Below, piece by piece: positions 11,460-19,910 of a DNA stretch of 38,320 nucleotides. The translations under genes were made by a program, and so were the position numbers. The stretch is taken from NCBI GenBank assembly GCA_018054745.1, contig JAGPIX010000010.1:1-38320 (forward strand), in the 5' to 3' direction. Source of the DNA: Alicycliphilus sp. (GTDB lineage: Bacteria; Pseudomonadota; Gammaproteobacteria; Burkholderiales; Burkholderiaceae_C). Each line of letters opens with the position of its first letter. The stretch's first letter is position 1. The notes below the pieces were generated by a model, which searched no databases, had not been told where the DNA came from, and was given only the letters and a program-made list of their open reading frames with translations.

Positions 11460-11566
11460 CCTTTGCGCCACCGCGTGGCCCACGCGCGACCGGCAGTGCT
11501 GGCCGTATCCGCAATAATCAGCCTGCGCACTCCGGCACCCGCCCAGTGGACAGCCCAGAACCTGCC

Positions 11567-11866
11567 ATGAACCGCCGCCACTACGCCATCCCACTGCAGC
11601 AAGCCAGCCAGGAATCACCGACCCTGGCGCGCCTGACGGCCCTGACTCGCGACTCCAGCGCGCGGCTCAAGGCCATAGAGGGCTTGATTCCGCCCTTGCT
11701 GCGCCCAGCGGTGCAGGCCGGCCCCATCGAGGGCGGCAGCTGGTGCCTGCTGGTCAAAAGCAATGCGGCGGCTGCCAAGTTGCGGCAGTTGCTGCCGGCA
11801 TTCCTGGCGCATCTGCGCACAAAGGGGTGGGAGGTGGACTCGATACGCCTGAAAATCCAATCCTGA
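11567..11866 (+). CDS. DUF721 / DciA-like protein
   Basis: A small protein of the DUF721 (DciA) group. Better-studied DciA members help load the DnaB replicative helicase. The ATG at 11567 gives 99 residues, with an N-terminal helical part (LARLTALTRDSSARLKAIE) and a C-terminal half resembling the DUF721 fold (GSWCLLVKSNAAAAKLRQL to the end). No strong ribosome-binding site is seen. It is divergent from secA, and DUF721 genes often sit next to secA in proteobacteria, which supports the assignment. The function here is inferred from family only. Confidence 0.7.
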   Translation: MNRRHYAIPLQQASQESPTLARLTALTRDSSARLKAIEGLIPPLLRPAVQAGPIEGGSWCLLVKSNAAAAKLRQLLPAFLAHLRTKGWEVDSIRLKIQS

Positions 11867-11907
11867 CCCGTGGGGAGGAAGGCTGGCGTCGAAAATCCTG
11901 AGGGAAA

Positions 11908-11983
11908 TGGTGCCGGTTGTCGGATTCGAACTGACGACCTACCGCTTACAAGGCGGGTGCTCTACCAACTGAGCTAAACCGGC
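11908..11983 (-). tRNA. tRNA-Thr(UGU)
   Basis: A 76-base cloverleaf on the - strand. The acceptor stem is GCCGGTT/AACCGGC, the D arm has GCTC/GAGC, the anticodon loop is CTTGTAA (anticodon TGT), the T loop is TTCGAAT, and a CCA is encoded. Two stem positions do not pair as read: the first pair of the anticodon stem (C-U) and the fourth pair of the T stem (A-C). The gene lies between the dciA-like gene and the sspAB operon, just after a probable sspB terminator. Confidence 0.9.
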
Positions 11984-12004
11984 GAAGGCTGCATTCTAGC
12001 CGCC

Positions 12005-12034
12005 AAAAAAGGACGCTTGCCCGGATGTCGGGCA
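12005..12034 (-). terminator. Probable terminator of the sspAB operon
   Basis: TGCCCG and CGGGCA form a 6-bp stem with a 5-base loop just after the sspB stop. On the - strand a run of six T follows seven bases later. It lies immediately upstream of the tRNA-Thr gene. The gap between stem and T run makes it a moderate candidate. Confidence 0.5.
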
Positions 12035-12049
12035 GCATCCCCTGATCAT

Positions 12050-12574
12050 TCACTTGACACGCTTGAGGGAGGGACGACCGCCGCCAGCGGGCGGCTGGGG
12101 CGGGCGTGGGCCGTCCTTGTCCCGTGCTTTGTCGGCCCTGCCGGACTTGCCATCGACAGATTGCAACTGCACCGTGCCGCGTGCCTCGGGCTCGGATACG
12201 ACTGCGGCCTCCGTGGGCGACAGCGGGGAATCGCTGGGCTGAACCTCGACGTCGTCATCCAGCGGAAAGGCCATGCCCTGCCCGTTCTCGCGCGCGTAGA
12301 TGGCGATCACCCGGCGCACGGGAACCAGAATGTCACGCGGCTTGCCGCCGAAGCGGGCCTTGAACTCGACAAAATCGTTGCCTATCTGCAGCCCGCTGGT
12401 GGCGTCGTAACTGACGTTGAGCACGATTTCGCCGTTGTTGACATATTCACGCGGCACCTGCACAGACTCGTTCACGCGCACGACCAAATAAGGCGTGTAG
12501 CCATTGTCCGCGCACCACTCATACAGGGCACGGATCAGATAGGGGCGTGTGGAGGGGAGTTCCTGAGCGTTCAT
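12050..12574 (-). CDS. sspB: ClpXP protease specificity-enhancing factor SspB
   Basis: An adaptor that delivers ssrA-tagged proteins to ClpXP. The N-terminal 110 or so residues form the substrate-binding domain (STRPYLIRALYEWCADNGY at the start). A long acidic then basic linker follows. The last residues GGGRPSLKRVK match the C-terminal ClpX-binding tail. Two ATGs in a row (12577 and 12574) could start it; I chose the second, giving 174 residues. The frame stays open upstream into sspA, but that part is unrelated. It lies downstream of sspA, the usual pair. Confidence 0.92.
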   Translation of the reverse strand: MNAQELPSTRPYLIRALYEWCADNGYTPYLVVRVNESVQVPREYVNNGEIVLNVSYDATSGLQIGNDFVEFKARFGGKPRDILVPVRRVIAIYARENGQGMAFPLDDDVEVQPSDSPLSPTEAAVVSEPEARGTVQLQSVDGKSGRADKARDKDGPRPPQPPAGGGRPSLKRVK

Positions 12575-12597
12575 CATGCGCAACAAATGCGTAGAGT

Positions 12598-13209
12598 TTA
12601 CTTGCGCATGACCTTTTCCGAGGGCGTCAGCGCCTCGATATAGGCCGGGCGCGAGAAGATGCGCTCTGCATACTTGAGCAGCGGGGCGGCGTTCTTGGAC
12701 AGCTCGATGCCGTAGTAGTCCAGGCGCCACAGCAGCGGCGCAATGGCCACGTCCAGCATGGAGAAACCCTCGCCCAGCATGTACTTGTTCTTGAGGAACA
12801 CGGGGGCAAGCTGGGTCAGGCGGTCGCGGATATGGGCACGGGCCTTCTCCAGCGCCTTCTCGTTGCCCTTGGTGGCACGCGACTCCAGCGCATTCACGTG
12901 TACGAACAACTCCTTCTCGAAGTTGAGCAGGAACAGACGAACGCGGGCGCGATCCACCGGGTCGCCGGGCATCAGCTGCGGATGCGGGAAGCGCTCATCG
13001 ATGTACTCATTGATGATGTTCGACTCGTACAGGATCAGATCGCGCTCGACCAGGATGGGCACCTGGCCGTAGGGGTTCATCACGCTGATGTCTTCGGGCT
13101 TGTTGTACAGATCCACATCGCGGATTTCAAAATCCATGCCCTTTTCGAACAGAACGAAACGGCAACGATGGGAGAAGGGGCAGGTCGTGCCCGAGTAAAG
13201 CACCATCAT
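12598..13209 (-). CDS. sspA: Stringent starvation protein A
   Basis: An RNA polymerase-associated regulator with a glutathione S-transferase fold but no GST activity in studied members. The 203 residues show a thioredoxin-like N-terminal half (YSGTTCPFSHRCRFVL, then YGQVPILVERD) and a helical C-terminal half. The start at 13209 (MMVLYSG) has AGGAG about nine bases upstream. A strong terminator for petABC lies just upstream, so sspAB must start within the 98-bp gap or rely on read-through. Confidence 0.93.
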   Translation of the reverse strand: MMVLYSGTTCPFSHRCRFVLFEKGMDFEIRDVDLYNKPEDISVMNPYGQVPILVERDLILYESNIINEYIDERFPHPQLMPGDPVDRARVRLFLLNFEKELFVHVNALESRATKGNEKALEKARAHIRDRLTQLAPVFLKNKYMLGEGFSMLDVAIAPLLWRLDYYGIELSKNAAPLLKYAERIFSRPAYIEALTPSEKVMRK

Positions 13210-13233
13210 GGTGAACGGCTCCTAAAAATCAAA

Positions 13234-13259
13234 AGAGTGGGTACCAAGGCACCCACTCT
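13234..13259 (-). terminator. Intrinsic terminator of petABC
   Basis: A perfect 9-bp stem (AGAGTGGGT with ACCCACTCT) with an 8-base loop is followed on the - strand by TTTGATTTTT. It lies about 50 bases after the petC stop. Confidence 0.85.
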
Positions 13260-13307
13260 GTACAGGTTGGCGCTGCACGAAAATGCAGCGCAACGACACT
13301 CCTGGGT

Positions 13308-14063
13308 TTACTTGACGTCCTTCCAGAAGGCTGCATTCAGCCTCCAGGCGATGAAGGTGAAGCCTGCCAGGAAGAGCAGCACCCACACACCAATGCGAAC
13401 GCGCGTATTCTGCGCCGGCTCACCCATCCACTGCAGATAGTTGACGAGATCACCCACGGCCTGGTCGTACTGCTGAGGCGTCATGCTGCCGGGAGAGATC
13501 TGCTCCCAGCCCTTGAACACCTGTTCGGTCTGGCCATGGCTCTCACGTTGCTCAAAGACAGCGCCGCGCTCGCCCTGCAACTGCCACAGCGCGTGCGGCA
13601 TGCCGACGCTGGGGAAGACCAGGTTGTTCCAGCCGGTGGCCTTGGTGTCGTCGCGGTAGAAGGTGCGCAGGAAGGTGTAGAGATAGTCCGCACCCGAACC
13701 GCCGGAGCCGGCGCGCGAGCGCGCGATCACCGTGAGATCCGGCGGATTGGCGCCAAACCATTCGGACGCCTGCTTGGGATCAATCGCCGACTTCATGGTC
13801 TCGCCAATCTTGTCCGTCGTGAACAGCAGGTTGTCCTTGATCTGCTGATCAGTGAGGCCAATGTCCTTCAGGCGGTTGAAGCGCATGAACGCGGCCGAGT
13901 GGCAGTTCAGGCAGTAGTTCACGAACAGCTTGGCGCCGTTTTGCAGCGAAGCCTGATCCGTGATGTTGACGGGCGCCTTGTCCCAGGCCATGCCGCCGCC
14001 GGCGGCATGTGCACCAGCAGCCAAACCCAGAGCTGCGATCAGCGAGAGAAGCAGTTTCTTCAT
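13308..14063 (-). CDS. petC: Cytochrome c1 of the bc1 complex
   Basis: The haem c subunit that passes electrons from the Rieske centre to soluble cytochrome c. The 251 residues begin with a Sec signal peptide ending near AHA at 18-20. The haem-binding CLNCH is at 51-55. A C-terminal membrane anchor (about 222-242) ends in charged residues. A SVGMPHALW segment near 155-165 may carry the axial Met. It is the third gene of petABC, 16 bases after petB, and a strong terminator follows. Confidence 0.95.
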   Translation of the reverse strand: MKKLLLSLIAALGLAAGAHAAGGGMAWDKAPVNITDQASLQNGAKLFVNYCLNCHSAAFMRFNRLKDIGLTDQQIKDNLLFTTDKIGETMKSAIDPKQASEWFGANPPDLTVIARSRAGSGGSGADYLYTFLRTFYRDDTKATGWNNLVFPSVGMPHALWQLQGERGAVFEQRESHGQTEQVFKGWEQISPGSMTPQQYDQAVGDLVNYLQWMGEPAQNTRVRIGVWVLLFLAGFTFIAWRLNAAFWKDVK

Positions 14064-14079
14064 TGTTGTTATCTCCGGC

Positions 14080-15501
14080 TCAATGAGGCTTGAACGTCAC
14101 GCGGTCAGGCACGGGCTTGGGCGTGCCAAGACGCGACCACCAGGGCATGAGCAGGAAGAAGCCGAAATAGAACAGCGTCCCCACCTGCGACACGCGCTCA
14201 CCGACGGGCGACGGGGCCTGCACGCCCAGGTAGGCCAGGATCACGAACACGACCACGAACAGGGCGTACATCCACTTGTGCCAGCTCGGGCGATAGCGGA
14301 TGGAGCGCGCCGGGCTGCAGTCCAGCCAGGGCAGGAAGAACAGGATGACGACCGCGCCGCCCATCACCACCACACCCCAGAACTTGGCATCGATGGCCAG
14401 CATGAGGGCGATGGCTACAGCGGCAGCAACCACGATGCCACCCTTGACGAAGCCAGGCAGACGAGCCTTGAACACGCCAAAACCGGCACCCAGCACCACG
14501 CAGGCAATCAGCGCATACATCATCTCGCTGGTGATGGCACGCAGCATCGAATAGAACGGCGTGAAGTACCAGACCGGGGCGATATGCGAAGGCGTCTTCA
14601 GCGGGTCGGCGGGGATGAAGTTGTTGTACTCCAGGAAGTAGCCGCCGAACTCGGGCGCGAAGAAGATCACGGCCGAGAAGATGAACAGGAACACGCACAC
14701 ACCAAAGATGTCGTGCACCGAGTAGTAGGGGTGGAAGGGCACGCCGTCCAGGGGATGGCCCTTGTCGTCCACCGGCTTGCCCGGGCCCTTGATCTCGATG
14801 CCGTCGGGGTTGTTGGAGCCCACATCGTGCAGCGCCAGCAAGTGCGCCACGACCAGACCCAGGAGCACCAGCGGCACGGCGATGACGTGGAAGCTGAAGA
14901 AGCGGTTCAACGTCGCATCACCGACCACATAGTCGCCACGGATCAAGAGGGCCAGGTCAGGGCCGACGAAGGGAATGGCCGAGAACAGGTTCACGATCAC
15001 CTGAGCGCCCCAGTACGACATCTGGCCCCAGGGCAGCAGGTAGCCCATGAAGGCCTCGGCCATCAGCGCCAGGAAGATGGCGCAGCCGAAGATCCAGACC
15101 AGCTCGCGCGGCTTGCGGTACGAGCCGTAGAGCAGGCCACGGAACATGTGCAAGTAGACCACGACGAAGAAGGCCGATGCGCCGGTGGAGTGCATGTAGC
15201 GGATCAGCCAGCCCCAGGGCACGTCGCGCATGATGTACTCGACCGACTCGAAGGCCTTGGCGGCGTCGGGCTTGTAGTGCATCACCAGGAAGATGCCGGT
15301 GACGATCTGGATCACCAGCACCAGCAGCGCCAGCGAGCCGAAGATGTACCAGAAGTTGAAGTTCTTCGGAGCGTAGTACTCCGACATGTGAACCTTGTAG
15401 GCGTCGAAGGCCGTTGGAAAACGGTTCTCCAGCCAGTTCATTGTCTTCGCCGTCGCCGAGGCGTTGGGCGAGATTTCCTTGAATTCGCGGTAAGCAGCCA
15501 T
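14080..15501 (-). CDS. petB: Cytochrome b of the bc1 complex
   Basis: The membrane subunit with two b haems and both quinone sites. The 473 residues have many hydrophobic segments. Haem-ligand histidine pairs are visible in the HSTGASAFFVVVYLHMF region and in FFSFHVIAVPL through VVAHLLALHD. The Qo motif PDNF-like region and an extended C-terminal part (about 400-473) fit the long form typical of proteobacteria. It lies between petA and petC with short gaps, in one operon. Confidence 0.96.
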   Translation of the reverse strand: MAAYREFKEISPNASATAKTMNWLENRFPTAFDAYKVHMSEYYAPKNFNFWYIFGSLALLVLVIQIVTGIFLVMHYKPDAAKAFESVEYIMRDVPWGWLIRYMHSTGASAFFVVVYLHMFRGLLYGSYRKPRELVWIFGCAIFLALMAEAFMGYLLPWGQMSYWGAQVIVNLFSAIPFVGPDLALLIRGDYVVGDATLNRFFSFHVIAVPLVLLGLVVAHLLALHDVGSNNPDGIEIKGPGKPVDDKGHPLDGVPFHPYYSVHDIFGVCVFLFIFSAVIFFAPEFGGYFLEYNNFIPADPLKTPSHIAPVWYFTPFYSMLRAITSEMMYALIACVVLGAGFGVFKARLPGFVKGGIVVAAAVAIALMLAIDAKFWGVVVMGGAVVILFFLPWLDCSPARSIRYRPSWHKWMYALFVVVFVILAYLGVQAPSPVGERVSQVGTLFYFGFFLLMPWWSRLGTPKPVPDRVTFKPH

Positions 15502-15516
15502 TTGTCAGTGCCTCCC

Positions 15517-16116
15517 TCAGGCCTTCTTGTCTTCACCAATCAGGAGCTTGGTGTCCGACAGGTACATGTGCGGGGGCACCGGCAGGTTGTCCGGCGACGG
15601 CTTGTTCTTGAACACGCGGCCGGCCATGTCGAAGGTCGATCCGTGGCAAGGGCACAGAAAACCGCCCTCCCAGTCATTGGGCAGCGACGGCTGGGGGCCG
15701 GGGGTGAACCTGTCGGAGGGCGAGCAGCCAAGGTGCGGGCAGATACCCACGGCAACCAGGATCTCGGGCTTGATCGAGCGGTGCTCGTTCTGCGCATACG
15801 GCGGCGTGAACTCGGCCGGATTGCGCTTGGACTGCGGGTCGGCCAGCTGGCTGTCGAGCTTGGGCAGTTCGGCAACCTGCTCGGGCGTGCGGCGAATGAT
15901 CCACACCGGCTTGCCACGCCATTCCACCGTGACCTTTTCACCGGGCTTGAGGGCCGAGATGTCCACCTCGACGGCCGCGCCGGCGGCCTTGGCCTTCTCG
16001 GACGGCTGGAAGCTGCTCACAAAAGGGACGGCTGTGGCCACGCCACCCACCGCGCCAGCGCAGCCAGACGCGATCAGCCACGTCCGCTTGCTCGAGTCGA
16101 TCGGAGTTTCACTCAT
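15517..16116 (-). CDS. petA: Rieske iron-sulfur subunit of the bc1 complex
   Basis: Carries the 2Fe-2S cluster that takes the first electron from quinol. In 199 residues the cluster ligands are Cys126 and His128 (CPHLGC) and Cys155 and His158 (CPCHG); Cys131 and Cys157 probably form the disulfide. The N-terminal anchor reads SSKRTWLIASG. This is a Tat-like signal with Lys-Arg where Arg-Arg is usual. It is the first gene of petABC with a good promoter upstream (16156-16185). The tatABC genes lie in the same window. Confidence 0.96.
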   Translation of the reverse strand: MSETPIDSSKRTWLIASGCAGAVGGVATAVPFVSSFQPSEKAKAAGAAVEVDISALKPGEKVTVEWRGKPVWIIRRTPEQVAELPKLDSQLADPQSKRNPAEFTPPYAQNEHRSIKPEILVAVGICPHLGCSPSDRFTPGPQPSLPNDWEGGFLCPCHGSTFDMAGRVFKNKPSPDNLPVPPHMYLSDTKLLIGEDKKA

Positions 16117-16155
16117 GGGGTTCCTCGGTATGCTTCGCTATGGAGTCAACCGTAA

Positions 16156-16185
16156 ATTGTAGCCGAGCGGTAAAGCTTGCTCCAA
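16156..16185 (-). promoter_or_regulatory. Sigma-70-type promoter of petABC
   Basis: On the - strand TTGGAG (16185-16180) and TACAAT (16161-16156) are separated by 18 bases. The -10 box ends about 40 bases before the petA ATG. This is a good match for a housekeeping promoter and is well placed for the operon. Confidence 0.6.
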
Positions 16186-16259
16186 CGACCGATACGCACT
16201 TAAGCTGACGATCCGGACTGATTCCGGTTTTTTTTCAACATCATCCAAGGGTGTAAAAA

Positions 16260-16688
16260 GTGAGCATCACCAAAGAATTCAAAGAGTTTGCCGTCAAGGG
16301 GAATGTGATTGACCTGGCAGTGGGTGTGATCATCGGCGCCGCATTCGGCAAGATCGTGGATTCGGTGGTGGCCGACCTGATCATGCCCATCGTCGGTCTG
16401 GTGTTCGGCAAGCTCGATTTCTCCAACCTCTTCATCGTGCTGGGCAGCATCCCCGAAGGCACGGCGCGCACGCTGGATGCGCTCAAGAAGGCCGGCGTGC
16501 CGGTGTTTGCCTACGGCAGCTTCATCACCGTGGCGGTGAATTTCATCATCCTGGCCTTCATCATCTTCATGATGGTCAAACAGTTCAACCGCCTCAAGCG
16601 CGAGGCGCCCGCCGAGCCCGTACCCGAAGCCGTCACGCCGGAAGACATCGTGCTGCTGCGCGAGATCCGCGACAGCCTCAAGCGCTGA
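16260..16688 (+). CDS. mscL: Large-conductance mechanosensitive channel MscL
   Basis: A pentameric inner-membrane pore that opens under hypo-osmotic shock. The 142 residues begin [20 protein letters not shown] and contain two membrane segments (about 15-45 and 80-105). A charged cytoplasmic helix follows at the end ([16 protein letters not shown]). The start codon is GTG at 16260, with AAGGG ten bases upstream, and the conserved N-terminus fixes it. It is divergent from petA and is followed by a strong terminator before convergent pdxA. Confidence 0.96.
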   Translation: MSITKEFKEFAVKGNVIDLAVGVIIGAAFGKIVDSVVADLIMPIVGLVFGKLDFSNLFIVLGSIPEGTARTLDALKKAGVPVFAYGSFITVAVNFIILAFIIFMMVKQFNRLKREAPAEPVPEAVTPEDIVLLREIRDSLKR

Positions 16689-16705
16689 TTTTTTTCTGCT
16701 CGCAC

Positions 16706-16745
16706 CAAACGCCCGTGGCGCAATTGCCACGGGCGTTTGTCTTTT
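16706..16745 (+). terminator. Intrinsic terminator of mscL
   Basis: A 14-bp perfect stem (CAAACGCCCGTGGC with GCCACGGGCGTTTG) and 6-base loop are followed by TCTTTTT. It lies between the convergent genes mscL and pdxA, and the T run favours mscL. Confidence 0.9.
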
Positions 16746-16755
16746 TGACGATTGT

Positions 16756-17799
16756 TCAACCTGCCAGCGCACGCGCCATGCGCACGGCCTCGATCAGGCT
16801 GGCGGCATCGGCCACGCCCCGTCCCGCGATGTCAAAGGCCGTGCCATGGTCCGGGCTGGTGCGCACCAGGGGCAGGCCCAGGGTGACGTTCACGCCCTTG
16901 TCCACGCCCAGGTATTTCACGGGGATCAAGCCCTGGTCGTGGTACATGGCCAGCACCACGTCGAACTCGCCCGGCCTGCCGGCCGTACAGCGCGCGCGCA
17001 TGAAGATGGTGTCGGGCGCATAGGGGCCATGGGCGTCCATGCCCTCGGCGCGCGCCTGGGCAATGGCCGGGGCGATGATGTCCAGCTCCTCGCGCCCAAA
17101 CAGGCCGCCCTCACCCGCATGGGGGTTGAGCCCCGCCACCCCGATGCGCGGCGCCCGTCCCAGGCTGCGTGACAGGGCAGCATGGGTGATGCGCAGCGTC
17201 TGCAGCAGGTTGTCCGGCGTGACGGCGGCAATGGCCTCGCGCAGCGACATGTGGATGCTGACCAGCACCGTGCGCAGCTCGTCGCTGGCCAGCATCATGC
17301 GCACCGGCATCTGCGCAATGGGCACGCCGGCATGACGCGCCGCCTCGGCCTGCAGCAGCTCGGTGTGGCCCGGAAACGGCACGCCCGCGGCTGCCAGCGA
17401 TTCCTTGTGCAGTGGCGCCGTCACCAGCGCCGCGACCTGGCCGGCAAGCGCCGCCCGTGCCGCCCAGAGCACGCAGGCCGCAGCGGCGCGCCCGGCACCG
17501 GCGCTCACCCTGCCCCATGGCTCACGTTCGCCGCCAGCCAGCTCTGGCAGCTGCCACACCGGCAGGCAGCGCGGCGGCACCAGCGCCACATCCTGCAGGG
17601 CGTCGATGCGCGCCAGCGGCAGGCTGGTGTCGCCCGGCCGCTCGATGCAGGCCGCGGCACGGCGCAGCGTGGCCAGGTCGCCAACGACAAAGCAGCCACG
17701 CATGTCCCGGGGTGCGTCGCGAAAGGCCTTGGCGACGATCTCCGGGCCTATGCCGGCCGGGTCGCCCTGGGTAATGGCCAGTGGGAGAGATGTGCTCAT
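16756..17799 (-). CDS. pdxA: 4-hydroxythreonine-4-phosphate dehydrogenase
   Basis: Oxidises 4-phosphohydroxy-L-threonine in the DXP-dependent pyridoxal phosphate pathway. The 347 residues start with MSTSLPLAITQGDPAGIGPE. The metal-binding histidines are in GHTELLQ, in the central NPHAGEGG motif, and in YHDQGLIPVKYLG near the C-terminus. The ATG at 17799 is chosen; an upstream in-frame codon would add residues from intergenic repeat sequence. It lies downstream of the NIF3 gene across a diverged intergenic repeat. Confidence 0.95.
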   Translation of the reverse strand: MSTSLPLAITQGDPAGIGPEIVAKAFRDAPRDMRGCFVVGDLATLRRAAACIERPGDTSLPLARIDALQDVALVPPRCLPVWQLPELAGGEREPWGRVSAGAGRAAAACVLWAARAALAGQVAALVTAPLHKESLAAAGVPFPGHTELLQAEAARHAGVPIAQMPVRMMLASDELRTVLVSIHMSLREAIAAVTPDNLLQTLRITHAALSRSLGRAPRIGVAGLNPHAGEGGLFGREELDIIAPAIAQARAEGMDAHGPYAPDTIFMRARCTAGRPGEFDVVLAMYHDQGLIPVKYLGVDKGVNVTLGLPLVRTSPDHGTAFDIAGRGVADAASLIEAVRMARALAG

Positions 17800-17811
17800 C
17801 AAAAAATATAC

Positions 17812-17862
17812 CAAATCAGGCTCTAGCGCCCACCCATAAAGCGTGAGACGCTATCAAAATAA
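17812..17862 (-). repeat. Intergenic palindromic repeat, copy 3 (diverged)
   Basis: On the - strand it starts at the NIF3 TGA with the same 16 bases as copy 2 (TGATTATTTTGATAGC). The middle is degenerate, then it returns with GCGCTAGAGCC. Only about five base pairs of the stem remain obvious. It fills most of the gap to pdxA. Confidence 0.7.
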
Positions 17863-18615
17863 TCAGGCTGGATTATCAATGTCGATGAACTGGTGCTCCA
17901 GGCCCAGCTGCTGCGCCACATGCGCCGCGACGGCCGGTGCGCCATAACGCTCCGTGGCGTGGTGGCCGGCGGCGATGAAGGCTACGCCGGTCTCGCGCGC
18001 CAGGTGCGTCTGGGGCTCGGAGATCTCGCCGGTGATGAAGGCATCCGCCCCGGCGGCAATGGCCGATTCGAAAAAACCCTGCGCCCCGCCCGTACACCAG
18101 GCCACGCGGCGCATGGGGTGCGCGCCCTCGGGCGCCACCAGTGTCACGCCCCGGGCCAGCGTCGCCTGCACATGGGCTGCCAGTTCAGCGGCGCTGGCGA
18201 ATGCGGCCGGCGCGGCAAAACCCAGATCCTGCTCGCCAAAGCGTTGATCGGCCTGCCAGCCCAGCACCCGGCCCAGCTGCGCGTTGTTGCCCAGCTCAGG
18301 GTGGGCGTCCAGCGGCAGGTGGTAGGCAAACAGGTTGATGTCATGCGCCAGCAGGCGCTGCAGGCGCTGCTTCATCCAGCCCGTGACGCGCCCGTCCATG
18401 CCACGCCAGAACAGGCCGTGGTGCACGAAGATGGCGTCGGCGCGCGCCGCTATGGCCGCATCGATCAGCGCGCGGCTGGCGGTGACGCCGCTGATGATGC
18501 GCCGTATCGTCTGCGCACCCTCCACCTGCAGGCCGTTGGGGCCATAGTCCTTGAAGCGCTCGGGCTGCAGCAGCGCGTCGAAATGCGCCAGTAATTCAGA
18601 TCGCTGGATGCTCAT
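17863..18615 (-). CDS. NIF3-like dinuclear metal centre protein
   Basis: A member of the NIF3/YbgI (DUF34) family, whose toroidal hexamers bind two metals; the biochemical role is not settled. The 250 residues contain the metal-binding pair FVHHGLFW (His65, His66), an HLPLDAHPELGNN segment, GEISEPQTH, and the late AAGHHATERYG motif. The ATG at 18615 is the conserved start; the 30 codons open upstream run towards the divergent protease gene and are not family-like. It precedes pdxA in the same direction. Confidence 0.92.
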   Translation of the reverse strand: MSIQRSELLAHFDALLQPERFKDYGPNGLQVEGAQTIRRIISGVTASRALIDAAIAARADAIFVHHGLFWRGMDGRVTGWMKQRLQRLLAHDINLFAYHLPLDAHPELGNNAQLGRVLGWQADQRFGEQDLGFAAPAAFASAAELAAHVQATLARGVTLVAPEGAHPMRRVAWCTGGAQGFFESAIAAGADAFITGEISEPQTHLARETGVAFIAAGHHATERYGAPAVAAHVAQQLGLEHQFIDIDNPA

Positions 18616-18703
18616 GCCGCCGATTGTGCCCAAGCACCGCCAGTGCCTGCGGCAAACACGCGATAATTGCCTTTTGCCCACCAGGGCCGCCCTCCCCCGC
18701 ATC

Positions 18704-19843
18704 ATGAAACGCTATTGGTTGCTGTTTTCCCAAGCCGTGACGGTGCTCGCCGCCGCCTATTTCGTCGTCGCCACGCTGCAGCCCGGCTGGCTGCAACGCG
18801 GCGCGACCATGAGCGGCGCCGGCATCTCGCTCATCGAGGCACCACCCAGCACGGGCGCTCAGCCCGCGGCCGGCAGCTTCAGCGCTGCGGCGCGCAAGGC
18901 GGCGCCGGCCGTAGTCAGCATCAATACCAGCAAGGAGGTGCGCCACCCGCGCAGCAACGACCCCTGGTTCCAGTTCTTCTTTGGCGACCAGGGCGCGCAG
19001 GCGCAGACCGGCCTGGGCAGTGGCGTGATCATCAGCCCCGAGGGCTACATCCTGACCAACAACCATGTGGTCGAGGGCGCCGACGAGATCGAGGTCACGC
19101 TCACCGACAGCCGCCGCGCCAGTGCCACGGTGATTGGCACCGACCCCGACACCGACCTGGCCGTGCTCAAGGTTCAGCTGGACAAGCTGCCGGTGATCGT
19201 GCTGGGCGACTCGGACAAGCTCGACGTCGGCGACCAGGTGCTGGCCATCGGCAACCCCTTTGGCGTGGGGCAGACGGTCACCAGCGGCATCGTCTCGGCG
19301 CTGGGGCGCAACCAGCTGGGCATCAACACCTTCGAGAACTTCATCCAGACCGATGCGGCCATCAACCCTGGCAACTCCGGCGGCGCGCTGGTGGATGTGA
19401 ATGGCAACCTGATGGGCATCAACACCGCCATCTACTCGCGCTCGGGCGGCAGCATGGGCATTGGCTTTGCCATCCCCGTGTCCACGGCCAAGCTGGTGCT
19501 CGACGGCATCGTGCGTGACGGTCAGGTGACGCGCGGCTGGATAGGCGTGGAGCCGGGCGAGCTGTCACCGGAGCTGGCCCAGACCTTTGGCGTGCAGGCC
19601 ACGCGGGGCGTGATCATCACCGGCGTGTTGCAGGGCGCGCCCGCGGCGCAAGGCGGCATACGCCCCGGCGACGTGATCCTGAGCGTGGCCGGCAAGCCCA
19701 CCGACAATGTCTCGCAACTGCTCACCGCCGTGGCCGGCCTGCAGCCGGGCAAGGCCGCCAGCTTCGAGCTGCAGCGCGGCGACAGGCAGCTGGAGCTGTC
19801 GGTGGTGCCGGGCACGCGCCCGCGCATGCAGCAGCGCCGCTGA
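18704..19843 (+). CDS. DegS-like membrane-anchored trypsin-like serine protease
   Basis: A periplasmic quality-control or signalling protease of the HtrA/Deg group. The 379 residues begin with a membrane segment (about 5-24) that looks like an uncleaved anchor. The protease domain has a catalytic triad of His121 (NNHVV), Asp151 (TDLAVL) and Ser225 (GNSGG). A single PDZ domain follows (about 275-365). One PDZ plus an anchor fits DegS/AlgW/HhoB rather than DegP. A role in releasing an anti-sigma factor is possible but not shown. The ATG at 18704 is chosen because the anchor follows directly. Confidence 0.92.
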   Translation: MKRYWLLFSQAVTVLAAAYFVVATLQPGWLQRGATMSGAGISLIEAPPSTGAQPAAGSFSAAARKAAPAVVSINTSKEVRHPRSNDPWFQFFFGDQGAQAQTGLGSGVIISPEGYILTNNHVVEGADEIEVTLTDSRRASATVIGTDPDTDLAVLKVQLDKLPVIVLGDSDKLDVGDQVLAIGNPFGVGQTVTSGIVSALGRNQLGINTFENFIQTDAAINPGNSGGALVDVNGNLMGINTAIYSRSGGSMGIGFAIPVSTAKLVLDGIVRDGQVTRGWIGVEPGELSPELAQTFGVQATRGVIITGVLQGAPAAQGGIRPGDVILSVAGKPTDNVSQLLTAVAGLQPGKAASFELQRGDRQLELSVVPGTRPRMQQRR

Positions 19844-19910
19844 AATTTACTATTAAATTAATAGCTGCATGCGCTTGATGTGCGGGCGCAAACAGCTATT
19901 TTCATCAATA
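19844..19910. repeat. Intergenic palindromic repeat, copy 4
   Basis: It fills the whole gap between the convergent stop codons of the protease gene and tatC. AATAGCTG-CA-TGCGC (from 19860) pairs with GCGCA-AA-CAGCTATT (to 19900), 15 positions with two mismatches. AT-rich arms lie on both sides, so it could terminate in both directions. Confidence 0.82.

Noticed and set aside
13960..16155. A 731-codon open frame on the + strand opposite petC, petB and petA
   Set aside because: It lies over three certain genes with haem and iron-sulfur motifs, has no recognisable domain, and is a shadow of GC-rich codons.
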